A DNA stretch of 43,102 nucleotides from Burkholderiales bacterium (GTDB lineage: Bacteria > Pseudomonadota > Gammaproteobacteria > Burkholderiales > Burkholderiaceae_E). Below are positions 18,497 through 25,961 of the stretch, piece after piece. Position 1 is the first letter of the stretch. Every line of letters starts with the position of its first letter. The notes under the pieces are model-generated. The model searched no databases. It was not told where the DNA came from and was given only the letters and a program-made list of their open reading frames with translations. The position numbers and the translations under genes were made by a program. The stretch is from positions 1 to 43,102 of the forward strand of contig JADCHE010000012.1 of assembly GCA_020248665.1 (NCBI GenBank), written 5' to 3'.

Positions 18497-20617
18497 GTGG
18501 GCCCGGAACCCGTCAAGGAACTGTCACGCTCGGAGGCCACACTCCCGGCGATGTCGTCTCCCGACCGATCGGTCTCGCCGCGCCTGCTGAACCGCGAGCT
18601 CGGCATCCTCGCGTTCAATGAACGGGTCCTCGCCCTTGCCGACGACCCGGCGATCCCACTGCTCGAGCGGCTGCGCTACCTGACGATCGTCAGCAACAAC
18701 CTCGACGAGCTGTTCGAGGTGCGCGTCGCCGAGCTGAAGGAGCTGGTGCGCGCCGACCCGGCCGCGCAGCTCGACGGCGTGTCGGTCGCCGAGCAGCTCG
18801 CGGCAGTGTCCGAGCGCGCGGGGCGACTGATCGCGCGCCAGTACGGCCTGCTGAACGGCACGCTGATGCCCGCGCTCGCGCACCAGGGCATCGTGATCCT
18901 GCTGAGCTCGATGTGGAACGACGCGCAGCGCGCGTGGGCCGAGACGGTGTTCGAGTCGGAGATCGAGCCGCTGCTCACGCCGATCGCGCTCGATCCGGCG
19001 CACCCGTTCCCGCGGATCCTGAACAAGAGCCTGAACTTCGTCATCGAGCTCGACGGCGTCGACGCGTTCGGCCGCCGTGCGGGCGTCGCGATCGTGCAGG
19101 CGCCGCGCGCGCTGCCGCGCGTGATCCGCGTGCCGCAGGAGGTCGCGGGCGCGCCGCACGCGGTGACGCTGCTGACCTCGGTCGTCGGCGGCTTCGTGGA
19201 CCGGCTGTTCCCGGGCCTGTCGGTGCGCTCGGTCAACCAATTCCGCGTGACGCGCAACAGCGAGCTGTTCGTCGACGAGGAGGAGATCACCGACCTGCGC
19301 GAGGCCCTGCACAGCGAGCTGACTCAGCGCCATTACGGCGACGAGGTGCGCCTCGAGGTATCGGCGGCGATCCCGGCATCCGTGCTGGAGCTGCTGCTCA
19401 AGGAGTTCGACCTCGGCCCGCAGGACTGCTACCGCGTCGACGGGCCGGTGAACCTCGTGCGGCTGCAGCAGATGATCGACCTCGTCGACCGGCCGGACCT
19501 GAAGTTCCCGCCGTTCGAGCCGGGCGTGCCGTCCCCGCTCGCCGTCCGCGACCTGTTCGCCGCGATCCGCCGGCAGGACGTTCTGCTGCACCACCCCTAC
19601 GAGTCGTTCGCGCCGGTGATGGACTTCCTGCGCAGCGCGGCGGACGACCCGCGCGTCGTCGCGATCAAGCAGACGATCTACCGGACCGGCGCCGACTCCG
19701 CGTTGATGGAGGCGCTGGTGGCCGCGGCCCGCGCGGGCAAGGAGGTCACCGTCGTCGTCGAGCTGATGGCGCGCTTCGACGAGGAGGCGAACATCAACTG
19801 GGCGTCGCGGCTGGAGGAGGTCGGGGCGCACGTGGTCTACGGCGTCGTCGGCCACAAGACCCACGCAAAGCTCACGCTGCTGCTGCGGCGCGAAGAGGGC
19901 GTCTTGCGCCGCTACGCGCACCTCGGCACCGGCAACTACCATCCGCGCACCGCGCGGCTCTACGAGGACTTCGGCCTGTTCACCGCCGACCCCGAGGTCT
20001 GCGCCGACGTCCACGAGGTGTTCAGGCGGCTGACGGGCACCGGCGCCGCGCGCGAGCTGCGCTGCCTGCTGCAGGCGCCCTTCACGCTCGCCGCGCACGT
20101 GCTCGCCGCGATCAAGCGCGAAGCCGATGCCGCGCGCGCGGGCCGGCGCGCGTACATCGCCGCGAAGGTCAACGCGCTGCTCGAGCCCGGCGTCATCGAG
20201 GCGCTCTACCAGGCGAGCCAGGCGGGCGTGAAGATCGACCTGATCGTGCGCGGGGTCTGCGCGCTGCGCCCGGGCGTGCCGGGGCTGTCGCAGACGATCC
20301 GGGTGCGCTCGGTGATCGGCCGCTTCCTCGAGCACAGCCGCATCTACCACTTCCACGCCGACGGCCGCGACGAGGTCTGGCTCGCGTCGGCCGACTGGAT
20401 GGGGCGCAACTTCTTCCGCCGGGTCGAGGTCGCGTTCCCGGTGCGCGACCGGAAGCTGAAGGCGCGCGTGCTCGCCGAAGGCATCGCGGTCCATCTGCGC
20501 GACAACGCGTCGGCGTGGACGATGGACGCCGAAGGCGGCTACGAGCGGCGGCGGCCGCGCGGTGCGCGACAGATCGTGTCGCAGCAGGCGCTGCTCGAGA
20601 AGCTCGCGATGAAGTGA
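18497..20617 (+). CDS. ppk1: Polyphosphate kinase 1
   Basis: PPK1 makes polyphosphate from ATP. The sequence has the N-terminal LLNRELGILAFNERVLA block, the SNNLDELFEVRVAELKEL helix, IKQTIYRTGADSALMEAL, and the phospholipase-D-like phosphotransfer sites GHKTHAKLTLLLRREEG (H456 counted from the GTG, the likely phosphorylated His) and EHSRIYHFHADGRDEVWLAS. Two starts compete. The GTG at 18497 has AGGAGG at 18481-18486 and gives 706 residues. The ATG at 18551 gives 688, close to the usual length, but its GGAGG is 14 nt away. I chose the GTG on the ribosome site; conserved sequence begins only after the ATG. Confidence 0.95.
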   Translation: MGPEPVKELSRSEATLPAMSSPDRSVSPRLLNRELGILAFNERVLALADDPAIPLLERLRYLTIVSNNLDELFEVRVAELKELVRADPAAQLDGVSVAEQLAAVSERAGRLIARQYGLLNGTLMPALAHQGIVILLSSMWNDAQRAWAETVFESEIEPLLTPIALDPAHPFPRILNKSLNFVIELDGVDAFGRRAGVAIVQAPRALPRVIRVPQEVAGAPHAVTLLTSVVGGFVDRLFPGLSVRSVNQFRVTRNSELFVDEEEITDLREALHSELTQRHYGDEVRLEVSAAIPASVLELLLKEFDLGPQDCYRVDGPVNLVRLQQMIDLVDRPDLKFPPFEPGVPSPLAVRDLFAAIRRQDVLLHHPYESFAPVMDFLRSAADDPRVVAIKQTIYRTGADSALMEALVAAARAGKEVTVVVELMARFDEEANINWASRLEEVGAHVVYGVVGHKTHAKLTLLLRREEGVLRRYAHLGTGNYHPRTARLYEDFGLFTADPEVCADVHEVFRRLTGTGAARELRCLLQAPFTLAAHVLAAIKREADAARAGRRAYIAAKVNALLEPGVIEALYQASQAGVKIDLIVRGVCALRPGVPGLSQTIRVRSVIGRFLEHSRIYHFHADGRDEVWLASADWMGRNFFRRVEVAFPVRDRKLKARVLAEGIAVHLRDNASAWTMDAEGGYERRRPRGARQIVSQQALLEKLAMK

Positions 20618-20636
20618 CGCGCCGCGGGCCGGCGCG
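20618..20636. terminator. GC hairpin between convergent ppk1 and the CsgG-like gene
   Basis: A perfect 7-bp stem (CGCGCCG / CGGCGCG, 5-nt loop) starts immediately after the ppk1 stop and fills most of the 25-bp gap. It could stop transcription from both sides. No T tract is present on either strand. Confidence 0.45.
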
Positions 20637-20642
20637 GCGCCG

Positions 20643-21569
20643 TCAGCGCTGGGGCGGCGGCGGCGGAGCCCCGGCGGGCGGGGGCGGCGCGGGCTGGAGC
20701 GCGCGCGACGCCGGCGTGGTCCCGCCCTGCACGCCGAGCGTGCCGCCTGTCCCGAGGCCGCCCCTGACCTGCTGCGCGCGGTAGGTCCGGGTCGCACGGA
20801 CCAGCTGGTTGTACGAGTCCATCAGGGCGGCGACGATGATCCGGCCTTCGGGCGTGTTCGCGTAGCCGCCTCCGGTCGCTCCGAGCGAGCCCCCGAACAT
20901 GCCGGCGATGCCGCCGATGTCCCAGTTCCTCGCGGAGCCCTGCGCGGCGGCGAGCTGCACGCCGGAGCGGTTGTCGACCATCAGCAGCGTCGTGGACGCC
21001 TCGTTCGCGCGGATGCTGCCACCGACGGTGCCGAGCACGCTGCCGTAGCGGCCGAGCGCGCCGAGGTTGAGCCCCTCGGTGCCGCGCGCCGCGAACTGCA
21101 CGCTCGGGCTGATCGTGTAGTCGGCCGCGACCATCTGGCCGCCGCCCATGTTGCCGCCGGCACGCATCTCGCCGCTGCGGTCGAGCTGGCGCTCGCGCAT
21201 CGCGCTGTCGAGGGCACGGCCGCGCTCGACCACGACGAAGCAGTTCGACTGCTGGATCATCATGCGCAGCACCGGCGTGGTCGGGCCCAGCCGGCGCGAT
21301 TGCAGGTCCGAGTACCAGGGCGCCCGCGTGTCCTCCTCGACGGCGATCGTGCCGAGCGTCTCGGTGCAGCGTTCGAGCTGGGGATTCGCCCCCGCGGAGA
21401 CCTCGCCGGCCGTCGAGCCGGTCGCCGCGGTGCCGCCCTGGCCGCCGCCGAGCGTCGGGGTCGTCGAGGCGCATCCCGCGAGCAGCAGCGCGGCGAGCGC
21501 CGCCGCGAAGCCGGTACCCGCCGGCTCGCGGGATGTTCCGGTGGACTGGGGCACGGTGCGGGCAGACAT
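20643..21569 (-). CDS. CsgG/HfaB-like outer-membrane lipoprotein
   Basis: The 308-residue protein has a lipoprotein signal ending in ALLLAGC, with C33 as the lipidated residue; the ATG at 21569 is preceded by GGAGAGCGCC on the minus strand. The middle fits the CsgG/HfaB group: a conserved pattern of VLRMMIQQSNCFVVVERGRA, then QMVAADYTISPSVQFAARG and RIIVAALMDSYNQLVRA. CsgG forms the curli export pore and HfaB helps anchor the holdfast. The end is Pro-rich (about 30 residues of APPPPAG type). No curli subunit gene (csgA/B/E/F) is nearby, so it may serve another secreted or surface polymer. It lies convergent to ppk1 and downstream of the fasciclin gene. Confidence 0.75.
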   Translation of the reverse strand: MSARTVPQSTGTSREPAGTGFAAALAALLLAGCASTTPTLGGGQGGTAATGSTAGEVSAGANPQLERCTETLGTIAVEEDTRAPWYSDLQSRRLGPTTPVLRMMIQQSNCFVVVERGRALDSAMRERQLDRSGEMRAGGNMGGGQMVAADYTISPSVQFAARGTEGLNLGALGRYGSVLGTVGGSIRANEASTTLLMVDNRSGVQLAAAQGSARNWDIGGIAGMFGGSLGATGGGYANTPEGRIIVAALMDSYNQLVRATRTYRAQQVRGGLGTGGTLGVQGGTTPASRALQPAPPPPAGAPPPPPQR

Positions 21570-21636
21570 GGCGCTCTCCACTCGGCGGTGGGCGAACGCG
21601 GCACGCCCGCCCTGGCGGTCGGAGCGTACCGCAACC

Positions 21637-21677
21637 GTGCCCGGGGGGCTGCGCGGTGTCGCGCCGCCCCCGGGCAC
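21637..21677 (-). terminator. Long two-part hairpin after the fasciclin gene
   Basis: An outer 11-bp stem (GTGCCCGGGGG / CCCCCGGGCAC) encloses an inner 5-bp stem (GCGCG / CGCGC) with a GTGT loop and a small asymmetric bulge. It lies 58 bp after the fasciclin stop and 68 bp before the CsgG-like start, both on the minus strand. There is no T run after it, so it may act as a Rho-type or mRNA 3'-end stabilising structure rather than a classical terminator. Confidence 0.5.
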
Positions 21678-21734
21678 GGGCACCCCCCCTCGGACCGGGA
21701 CGGACGCGCGGCGTCGTCCCGGTCGCCTCGCGGG

Positions 21735-23351
21735 TCAGTGCGCCGGTGGCAGGATCACCCGGTCGATCACGTGCACCACCCCGTTCGTCGCGAACACGTC
21801 GGTCGCGACGATCGTCGCGTCGCGCTGGCGGGCGTCGGTGATCACGAGCGCGCTGCCGCGGGCGTTGACGGTGAACGTCGCGTTGCCCGCCAGCACCGGG
21901 TCGATCGGCTGGCCGGCCGGCACCTCGGCGCGCAGCACCCGTGCGCCGAGCACGTGGTACTGCAGCACCGCACGCACCAGATCGCGGTTCGCCGGCACCA
22001 GGAGCGCGGCCGCGGTGGCGTTCGCGTCGTGCGTCAGCTCGCGCGCGAGGGCGTCGAACGCGGCGTTGGTCGGCGCGAAGACCGTGAACGCGCCCGGCCC
22101 CGACAGCAGCGCCACGAGGTCGCCGTCGTTGCTGGCGAACTGGACGGCCGCGACCAGGCTCGAGAACTGCGGCAGCGACGCGGCGATCGCGACGATCGAC
22201 TTGTCTGCCGGCAGGATCACGCGGTCGATCAGGTGCACCACGCCATTGGTCGCGTCGATGTCGGTGGCGATGATGTTCGAGCGCCGGCCACGGCCGTCGA
22301 CGATCACAGGCGCACCGTTCTCGACCTCGACCTTGAAGAAGGCGTTGCCGCCGAGCGCGGGCTCGATGGCGCGCCCCGGACTGATCGCGGCGGCGAACAC
22401 TTCGCTGGTCAGCACGTGGTACTGCAGCACCGCGCGCACCAGCGCCCGGTTCGCCGGCACCAGCAGCGCGTCGCCGGTCGCAGAGGCGTCGCCGGTCAGC
22501 TCGCGGGCCAGCGCGTCGAACGCGGCGTTGGTCGGCGCGAACGTGGTCAGCGTGCCCGGGCTCGACAGCAGCGAGAGCAGGTCGCCGTCGTTGCTCGCGA
22601 ACTGGACCGCCTTCACCAGCGTCGAGAGGTTCTCGTTGCCGAGCGCGATCTCGGCGATCGTGCGGTCGGCCGCCGGCGCCTTCGGCAGGATCACCTTGTC
22701 GATCACGTGGATCACGCCGTTGGTCGCGGCGACGTCGGTCGCGACGATCCGCGCGGTCCGGAAGCGCCCGTCGGTGATCACCAACGCGTTGCCCGATGCG
22801 TCGATGCGGAAGGTGTCCGTGCCGGCGAGCACAGGGTCGATCGCGGCGCCGAGCGGCACGTCGGCCTTGCGGACGGTCGCGCCGAGCACGTGGTACTCGA
22901 GCACCGCGCGGACCAGCGCCTGGTTGCCGGGCTGCAGCAGCGCGGCGGCGTTCGCGGCGGGGTTGCGGGTCAGCTCGCGGGCCAGCGCGTCGAACGCGTC
23001 GTTGGTCGGCGCGAACACGGTGAAGGTGCCCGGGCCCGACAGCAACTGGACGAGGTCGCCGTTGATGCTGGCGAACTGCACCGCCGCGACCAGGCTCGAG
23101 AACTGCGGAAGGCTCGCCGCGGTCTGGACGATGTCCTTGGGGGCGGCCGGGGTCGACGGGGCCGACGTCGACGGGGCCGGGGTCGACGGGGCCGGGGTCG
23201 ACGCCGTCGGCGTCGTCGCGCCGGCGGCGGCCTCGCTGGCACCGAGCACGGCGCTCGGGTTGCCGTCGCCGCCGCCGCCGCAGGCGGCCAGCGTTGCGGC
23301 GATCGCGGACGCGGCCAGCGTCCGGGTCCATGGGAAGGGGAATCGGTCCAT
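21735..23351 (-). CDS. Lipoprotein with three fasciclin (FAS1) domains
   Basis: The 538-residue protein has a lipobox LAAC with C24, a Gly-rich segment, then a linker of APSTP-type repeats (about 45-70). Three FAS1 domains follow, each with the H1 pattern FTVFAPTNDAFDALA, a central LRAVLQYHVL-type strand and a closing GVVHVIDRVILP (the H2 region). The domains are much alike, including at the DNA level, so they arose by internal duplication. FAS1 proteins mediate adhesion and matrix interactions. The export signal and tandem domains suggest a surface or periplasmic adhesive lipoprotein. The gene is divergent from ppk2 (207-bp gap) and could be cotranscribed with the CsgG-like gene unless the intervening hairpin stops transcription. 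Confidence 0.9.
   Translation of the reverse strand: MDRFPFPWTRTLAASAIAATLAACGGGGDGNPSAVLGASEAAAGATTPTASTPAPSTPAPSTSAPSTPAAPKDIVQTAASLPQFSSLVAAVQFASINGDLVQLLSGPGTFTVFAPTNDAFDALARELTRNPAANAAALLQPGNQALVRAVLEYHVLGATVRKADVPLGAAIDPVLAGTDTFRIDASGNALVITDGRFRTARIVATDVAATNGVIHVIDKVILPKAPAADRTIAEIALGNENLSTLVKAVQFASNDGDLLSLLSSPGTLTTFAPTNAAFDALARELTGDASATGDALLVPANRALVRAVLQYHVLTSEVFAAAISPGRAIEPALGGNAFFKVEVENGAPVIVDGRGRRSNIIATDIDATNGVVHLIDRVILPADKSIVAIAASLPQFSSLVAAVQFASNDGDLVALLSGPGAFTVFAPTNAAFDALARELTHDANATAAALLVPANRDLVRAVLQYHVLGARVLRAEVPAGQPIDPVLAGNATFTVNARGSALVITDARQRDATIVATDVFATNGVVHVIDRVILPPAH
22035..23018. repeat. Three diverged direct repeats inside the fasciclin gene
   Basis: A block of about 46 bp is recognisable at 22035, 22497 and 22973, differing at few positions, with spacings of about 462 and 476 bp. 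These mark the FAS1 domain copies and show that domain duplication is recent enough to keep near-identical DNA, or that copies are kept alike by gene conversion. Confidence 0.8.
23151..23203. repeat. 15-bp tandem repeat in the fasciclin linker
   Basis: About 3.5 copies of a 15-bp unit containing GTCGACGGGGCC encode the APSTP-like linker. The unit is a multiple of three, so copy number changes would alter linker length without a frameshift. Confidence 0.75.
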
Positions 23352-23558
23352 CGGGAAGCTCCTCGCGCGTTGTGACCCGCGAGTCCATGATGGAACTCGT
23401 CGGTCAGCAAAGGCTATTCGAATTCAACCGTCGGGTCGCACAATGACCGACTAGTCAAATGGGGTTTTTGCACATCATGCCCGTCGCATTGACGCGGATC
23501 AGGGGCCGGCCGCGGCCACGCTGTCACGATCGGTGCACCAAGTCCGAGGAGCCCCGAC

Positions 23559-24722
23559 ATGGCCCGTCGCGCCGATGCCCCCCGTCCTACGAATCCGGTT
23601 CCACGCGCGGTCGCCACGCCGCGCGCGCCGCGCCGCACAGCCGCCGGCGACGTCGCGCCGAACCTCGCGCCGGTCGCGCTCGAGCGCCACGCGATCGGCG
23701 AGGCGGTCGCGGCCGCGCAGCTCGCGCAGGCCGCGGCGATCGACGACATCGTCGAGCGCGCGTCCCGCGACAACGTCGAGGGCCTCGCGCGCGCGGTCGA
23801 GGCGGTGCTCGCCGGTGCGTCGCCCGACGATGCCGCGCGGCTGCGGGAGCGCCTGCGCCAGGGCGTGACCGGCGTCGCGCCGGAAGCGCCGAACCCCGAC
23901 GAGGAGCTCGCCGACGACTGGCGCGACGGCGGCTATCCGTACAAGCGGCTGATGCTGCGCCGGAACTACGAGCGGCAGAAGTACCGGCTGCAGGTCGAGC
24001 TGCTGAAGCTGCAGGCGTGGACCAAGGACACCGGCCAGCGGATCGTGATCCTGTTCGAGGGGCGCGACGCGGCGGGCAAGGGTGGCGCGATCAAGCGCTT
24101 CATGGAGCACCTGAACCCGCGGGGGGCGCGGGTGGTCGCGCTCGAGAAGCCGACCGAGCAGGAGCGCGGCGAATGGTATTTCCAGCGCTACGTGAAGCAC
24201 CTGCCCACGCGCGGCGAGATCGTGCTGATGGACCGCTCCTGGTACAACCGAGCGGGCGTCGAGCGGGTGATGGGCTTCTGCTCCGACGCCGAGTACGACG
24301 AGTTCATGCGCCAGGCGCCCGAGTTCGAGCGGCACCTCGTGCGCAGCGGCATCCACCTGATCAAGTTCTGGTTCTCGGTGAGCCGCAAGGAGCAGCGCCG
24401 TCGATTCAGGGAGCGCGAGGCGCACCCGCTCAAGCAGTGGAAGCTCTCCCCGATCGACATGGCCTCGCTCGACAAGTGGGACGGCTACACGCGCGCGAAG
24501 GAGGCGATGTTCTTCCACACCGATACCGCCGACGCGCCCTGGACGGTGATCAAGAGCGACTGCAAGAAGCGCGCGCGCGTGAACGCGATGCGATACGTGC
24601 TGCACAAGATCCCGTACGACAACCGCGACGCCGAGGCGATCGGCACGGTCGATCCGCTGCTGGTCGGGCGGGCGCACGTGGTGTACGAGCGCGGCGAGCA
24701 GCGGCTCGGGCCGCTGCTGTAG
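23559..24722 (+). CDS. ppk2: Polyphosphate kinase 2 family protein
   Basis: The 387-residue protein has an Ala-rich N-terminal extension, then the PPK2 core: YKRLMLRRNYERQKYRLQVE, the Walker A-like GRDAAGKGGAIK with K174, the Walker B-type MDRSWYNRAGVE with D225, the lid module SRKEQRRRFREREAHPLKQW and WTVIKSDCKKRARVNAMRYV. PPK2 enzymes use polyphosphate to phosphorylate GDP/ADP or the reverse. The size and single domain suggest class I, which prefers NDPs, but class cannot be proved here. GAGGAG precedes the ATG. It is divergent from the fasciclin gene and gives a third polyphosphate gene within 8 kb. Confidence 0.93.
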   Translation: MARRADAPRPTNPVPRAVATPRAPRRTAAGDVAPNLAPVALERHAIGEAVAAAQLAQAAAIDDIVERASRDNVEGLARAVEAVLAGASPDDAARLRERLRQGVTGVAPEAPNPDEELADDWRDGGYPYKRLMLRRNYERQKYRLQVELLKLQAWTKDTGQRIVILFEGRDAAGKGGAIKRFMEHLNPRGARVVALEKPTEQERGEWYFQRYVKHLPTRGEIVLMDRSWYNRAGVERVMGFCSDAEYDEFMRQAPEFERHLVRSGIHLIKFWFSVSRKEQRRRFREREAHPLKQWKLSPIDMASLDKWDGYTRAKEAMFFHTDTADAPWTVIKSDCKKRARVNAMRYVLHKIPYDNRDAEAIGTVDPLLVGRAHVVYERGEQRLGPLL

Positions 24723-24743
24723 CGCGGCCGCGCGCGGTCCATT

Positions 24744-24762
24744 CCGGCGCGCCCCGCGCCGG
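24744..24762 (+). terminator. Perfect GC hairpin after ppk2
   Basis: An 8-bp stem (CCGGCGCG / CGCGCCGG) with a CCC loop lies 21 bp after the ppk2 stop. There is no T tract. It precedes the TAGAAT element of the next gene, so the position suits a terminator. Confidence 0.45.
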
Positions 24763-24781
24763 GCCAGCGGCAGGCGTTCGA

Positions 24782-24787
24782 TAGAAT
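24782..24787 (+). promoter_or_regulatory. Possible -10 element (TAGAAT) of the DUF2817 gene
   Basis: TAGAAT lies 22 nt before the ATG at 24810, with GGAGGGG as the ribosome site in between. No consensus -35 is visible. Confidence 0.4.
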
Positions 24788-24809
24788 CGGACCTACGACG
24801 GAGGGGACG

Positions 24810-25904
24810 ATGGCCGCGACGTACGACCTGCGCGCGTTCTCGCGCGACTGGGCCGAGGCCCGCGCGAAGTTCGTCGACGCTGCGCGCCGCGCCGGCGCCG
24901 TGCACCGCGCCTGGCTGCATCCGCTGAAGGGGCCGGGCGGCGAGGCGCTGTGCACCGACACCGCGTGGCTCGGCCCGCGCGACGCATCGCGCGTGCTGGT
25001 GGTGATCGCGGGCACGCACGGGGTCGAGGGCTTCTGCGGTTCGGGGCCGATGGTCGGCCTGCTGCGCGGCGACGCCGCGCTCGGCCTGCCGCCCGACACC
25101 GGCGCGCTGCTGATCCACGGCATCAATCCGCACGGCTGGGCGTGGCTGCGCCGGGTGACCGAAGAGAACGTCGACCTGAACCGCAACTGGGTCGAGTTCG
25201 ACGCGCCGCTGCCGGCGAACCCGGGCTACGCGGCGCTGCATGTCCACCTCGTGCCGGCCTCGCGCTCGCCCGAGGCGCGCGCCGCGGGCGACGCGGCCTG
25301 CGCGGCGTACGTTGCCGCGCACGGCGCGCACGCGCTGCGCGTGGCATCGTCGAGCGGCCAGTACACGCACCCCGACGGGTGGTTCCACGGCGGCACGGGA
25401 CCCACCTGGGCGCGCCGGACCAGCGAGGCGATCCTGGCCGAGTACCTGCCCCGCGCGCGCACGGTCGCGATCGTCGACATGCACACCGGCCTCGGCCCCT
25501 ACGGCTACGGCGAGCCGATCTGCAACCACGCGCCGGGCGGCGAGCGCGTGCGCCGCGCCCGCGCGTGGTGGGGCGACAGCGTGACCGAGCCGCTGCTCGG
25601 CACCTCGTCGTCGCAGGAGAAATGGGGGCTCTCGGAGTTCGGCTACGAGCGCTGCCTCGCGCACGCCGACATCGCGTTCGTCGCGCTCGAGTTCGGCACC
25701 TACCCCGAGGCGCGCGGCTTCGCGGTGCTGCGCGACGAGCACTGGCTGCATGCGCACGGCGACCCGCTCGGCCCCGACGCGCCCGCGATCAAGGCCGCGA
25801 TGCGCGACCACTTCTACCCGCCGCACGACGACTGGAAGGAGATGGTGCTCTTCCGGTCGTGGCAGGTCTGGCGGCAGGGGCTCGCGGGGCTGGCCGCGAG
25901 CTGA
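24810..25904 (+). CDS. DUF2817 (M14-like carboxypeptidase fold) protein
   Basis: The 364-residue protein matches the DUF2817 group, related to zinc carboxypeptidases of family M14. Candidate zinc ligands are in VVIAGTHGVEGFCGSGP (the H-x2-E type pair) and a later His in VDMHTGLGPYGYGE. The substrate-side motif EENVDLNRNWVEF and a C-terminal ALEFGTYPEARG, with a Glu at the position of the M14 general base, are present. No signal peptide is seen, so it is probably cytoplasmic. It may cleave a small amide or peptide; substrate is unknown. The gene has its own -10-like element and is followed by a GC hairpin. Confidence 0.85.
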   Translation: MAATYDLRAFSRDWAEARAKFVDAARRAGAVHRAWLHPLKGPGGEALCTDTAWLGPRDASRVLVVIAGTHGVEGFCGSGPMVGLLRGDAALGLPPDTGALLIHGINPHGWAWLRRVTEENVDLNRNWVEFDAPLPANPGYAALHVHLVPASRSPEARAAGDAACAAYVAAHGAHALRVASSSGQYTHPDGWFHGGTGPTWARRTSEAILAEYLPRARTVAIVDMHTGLGPYGYGEPICNHAPGGERVRRARAWWGDSVTEPLLGTSSSQEKWGLSEFGYERCLAHADIAFVALEFGTYPEARGFAVLRDEHWLHAHGDPLGPDAPAIKAAMRDHFYPPHDDWKEMVLFRSWQVWRQGLAGLAAS

Positions 25905-25910
25905 GCGCGC

Positions 25911-25932
25911 GCGGCCGCGACGGCGCGGCCGC
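25911..25932 (+). terminator. Perfect GC hairpin after the DUF2817 gene
   Basis: A 9-bp stem (GCGGCCGCG / CGCGGCCGC) with loop ACGG begins 6 bp after the stop codon. There is no T tract. It lies 29 bp before the next start, so readthrough or attenuation is possible. Confidence 0.45.
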
Positions 25933-25961
25933 ACGATCGAACCCACAGGGAGACACCACAG

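Noticed and set aside
20643-21569. A complete curli or holdfast secretion locus
   Set aside because: Only the CsgG/HfaB-like gene is present; no csgA, csgB, csgE, csgF or hfaA/hfaD-like gene is next to it.
23151-23203. The 15-bp tandem repeat as a CRISPR array
   Set aside because: The copies have no unique spacers, the unit is a multiple of three and it encodes a Pro/Ser/Thr linker in frame.
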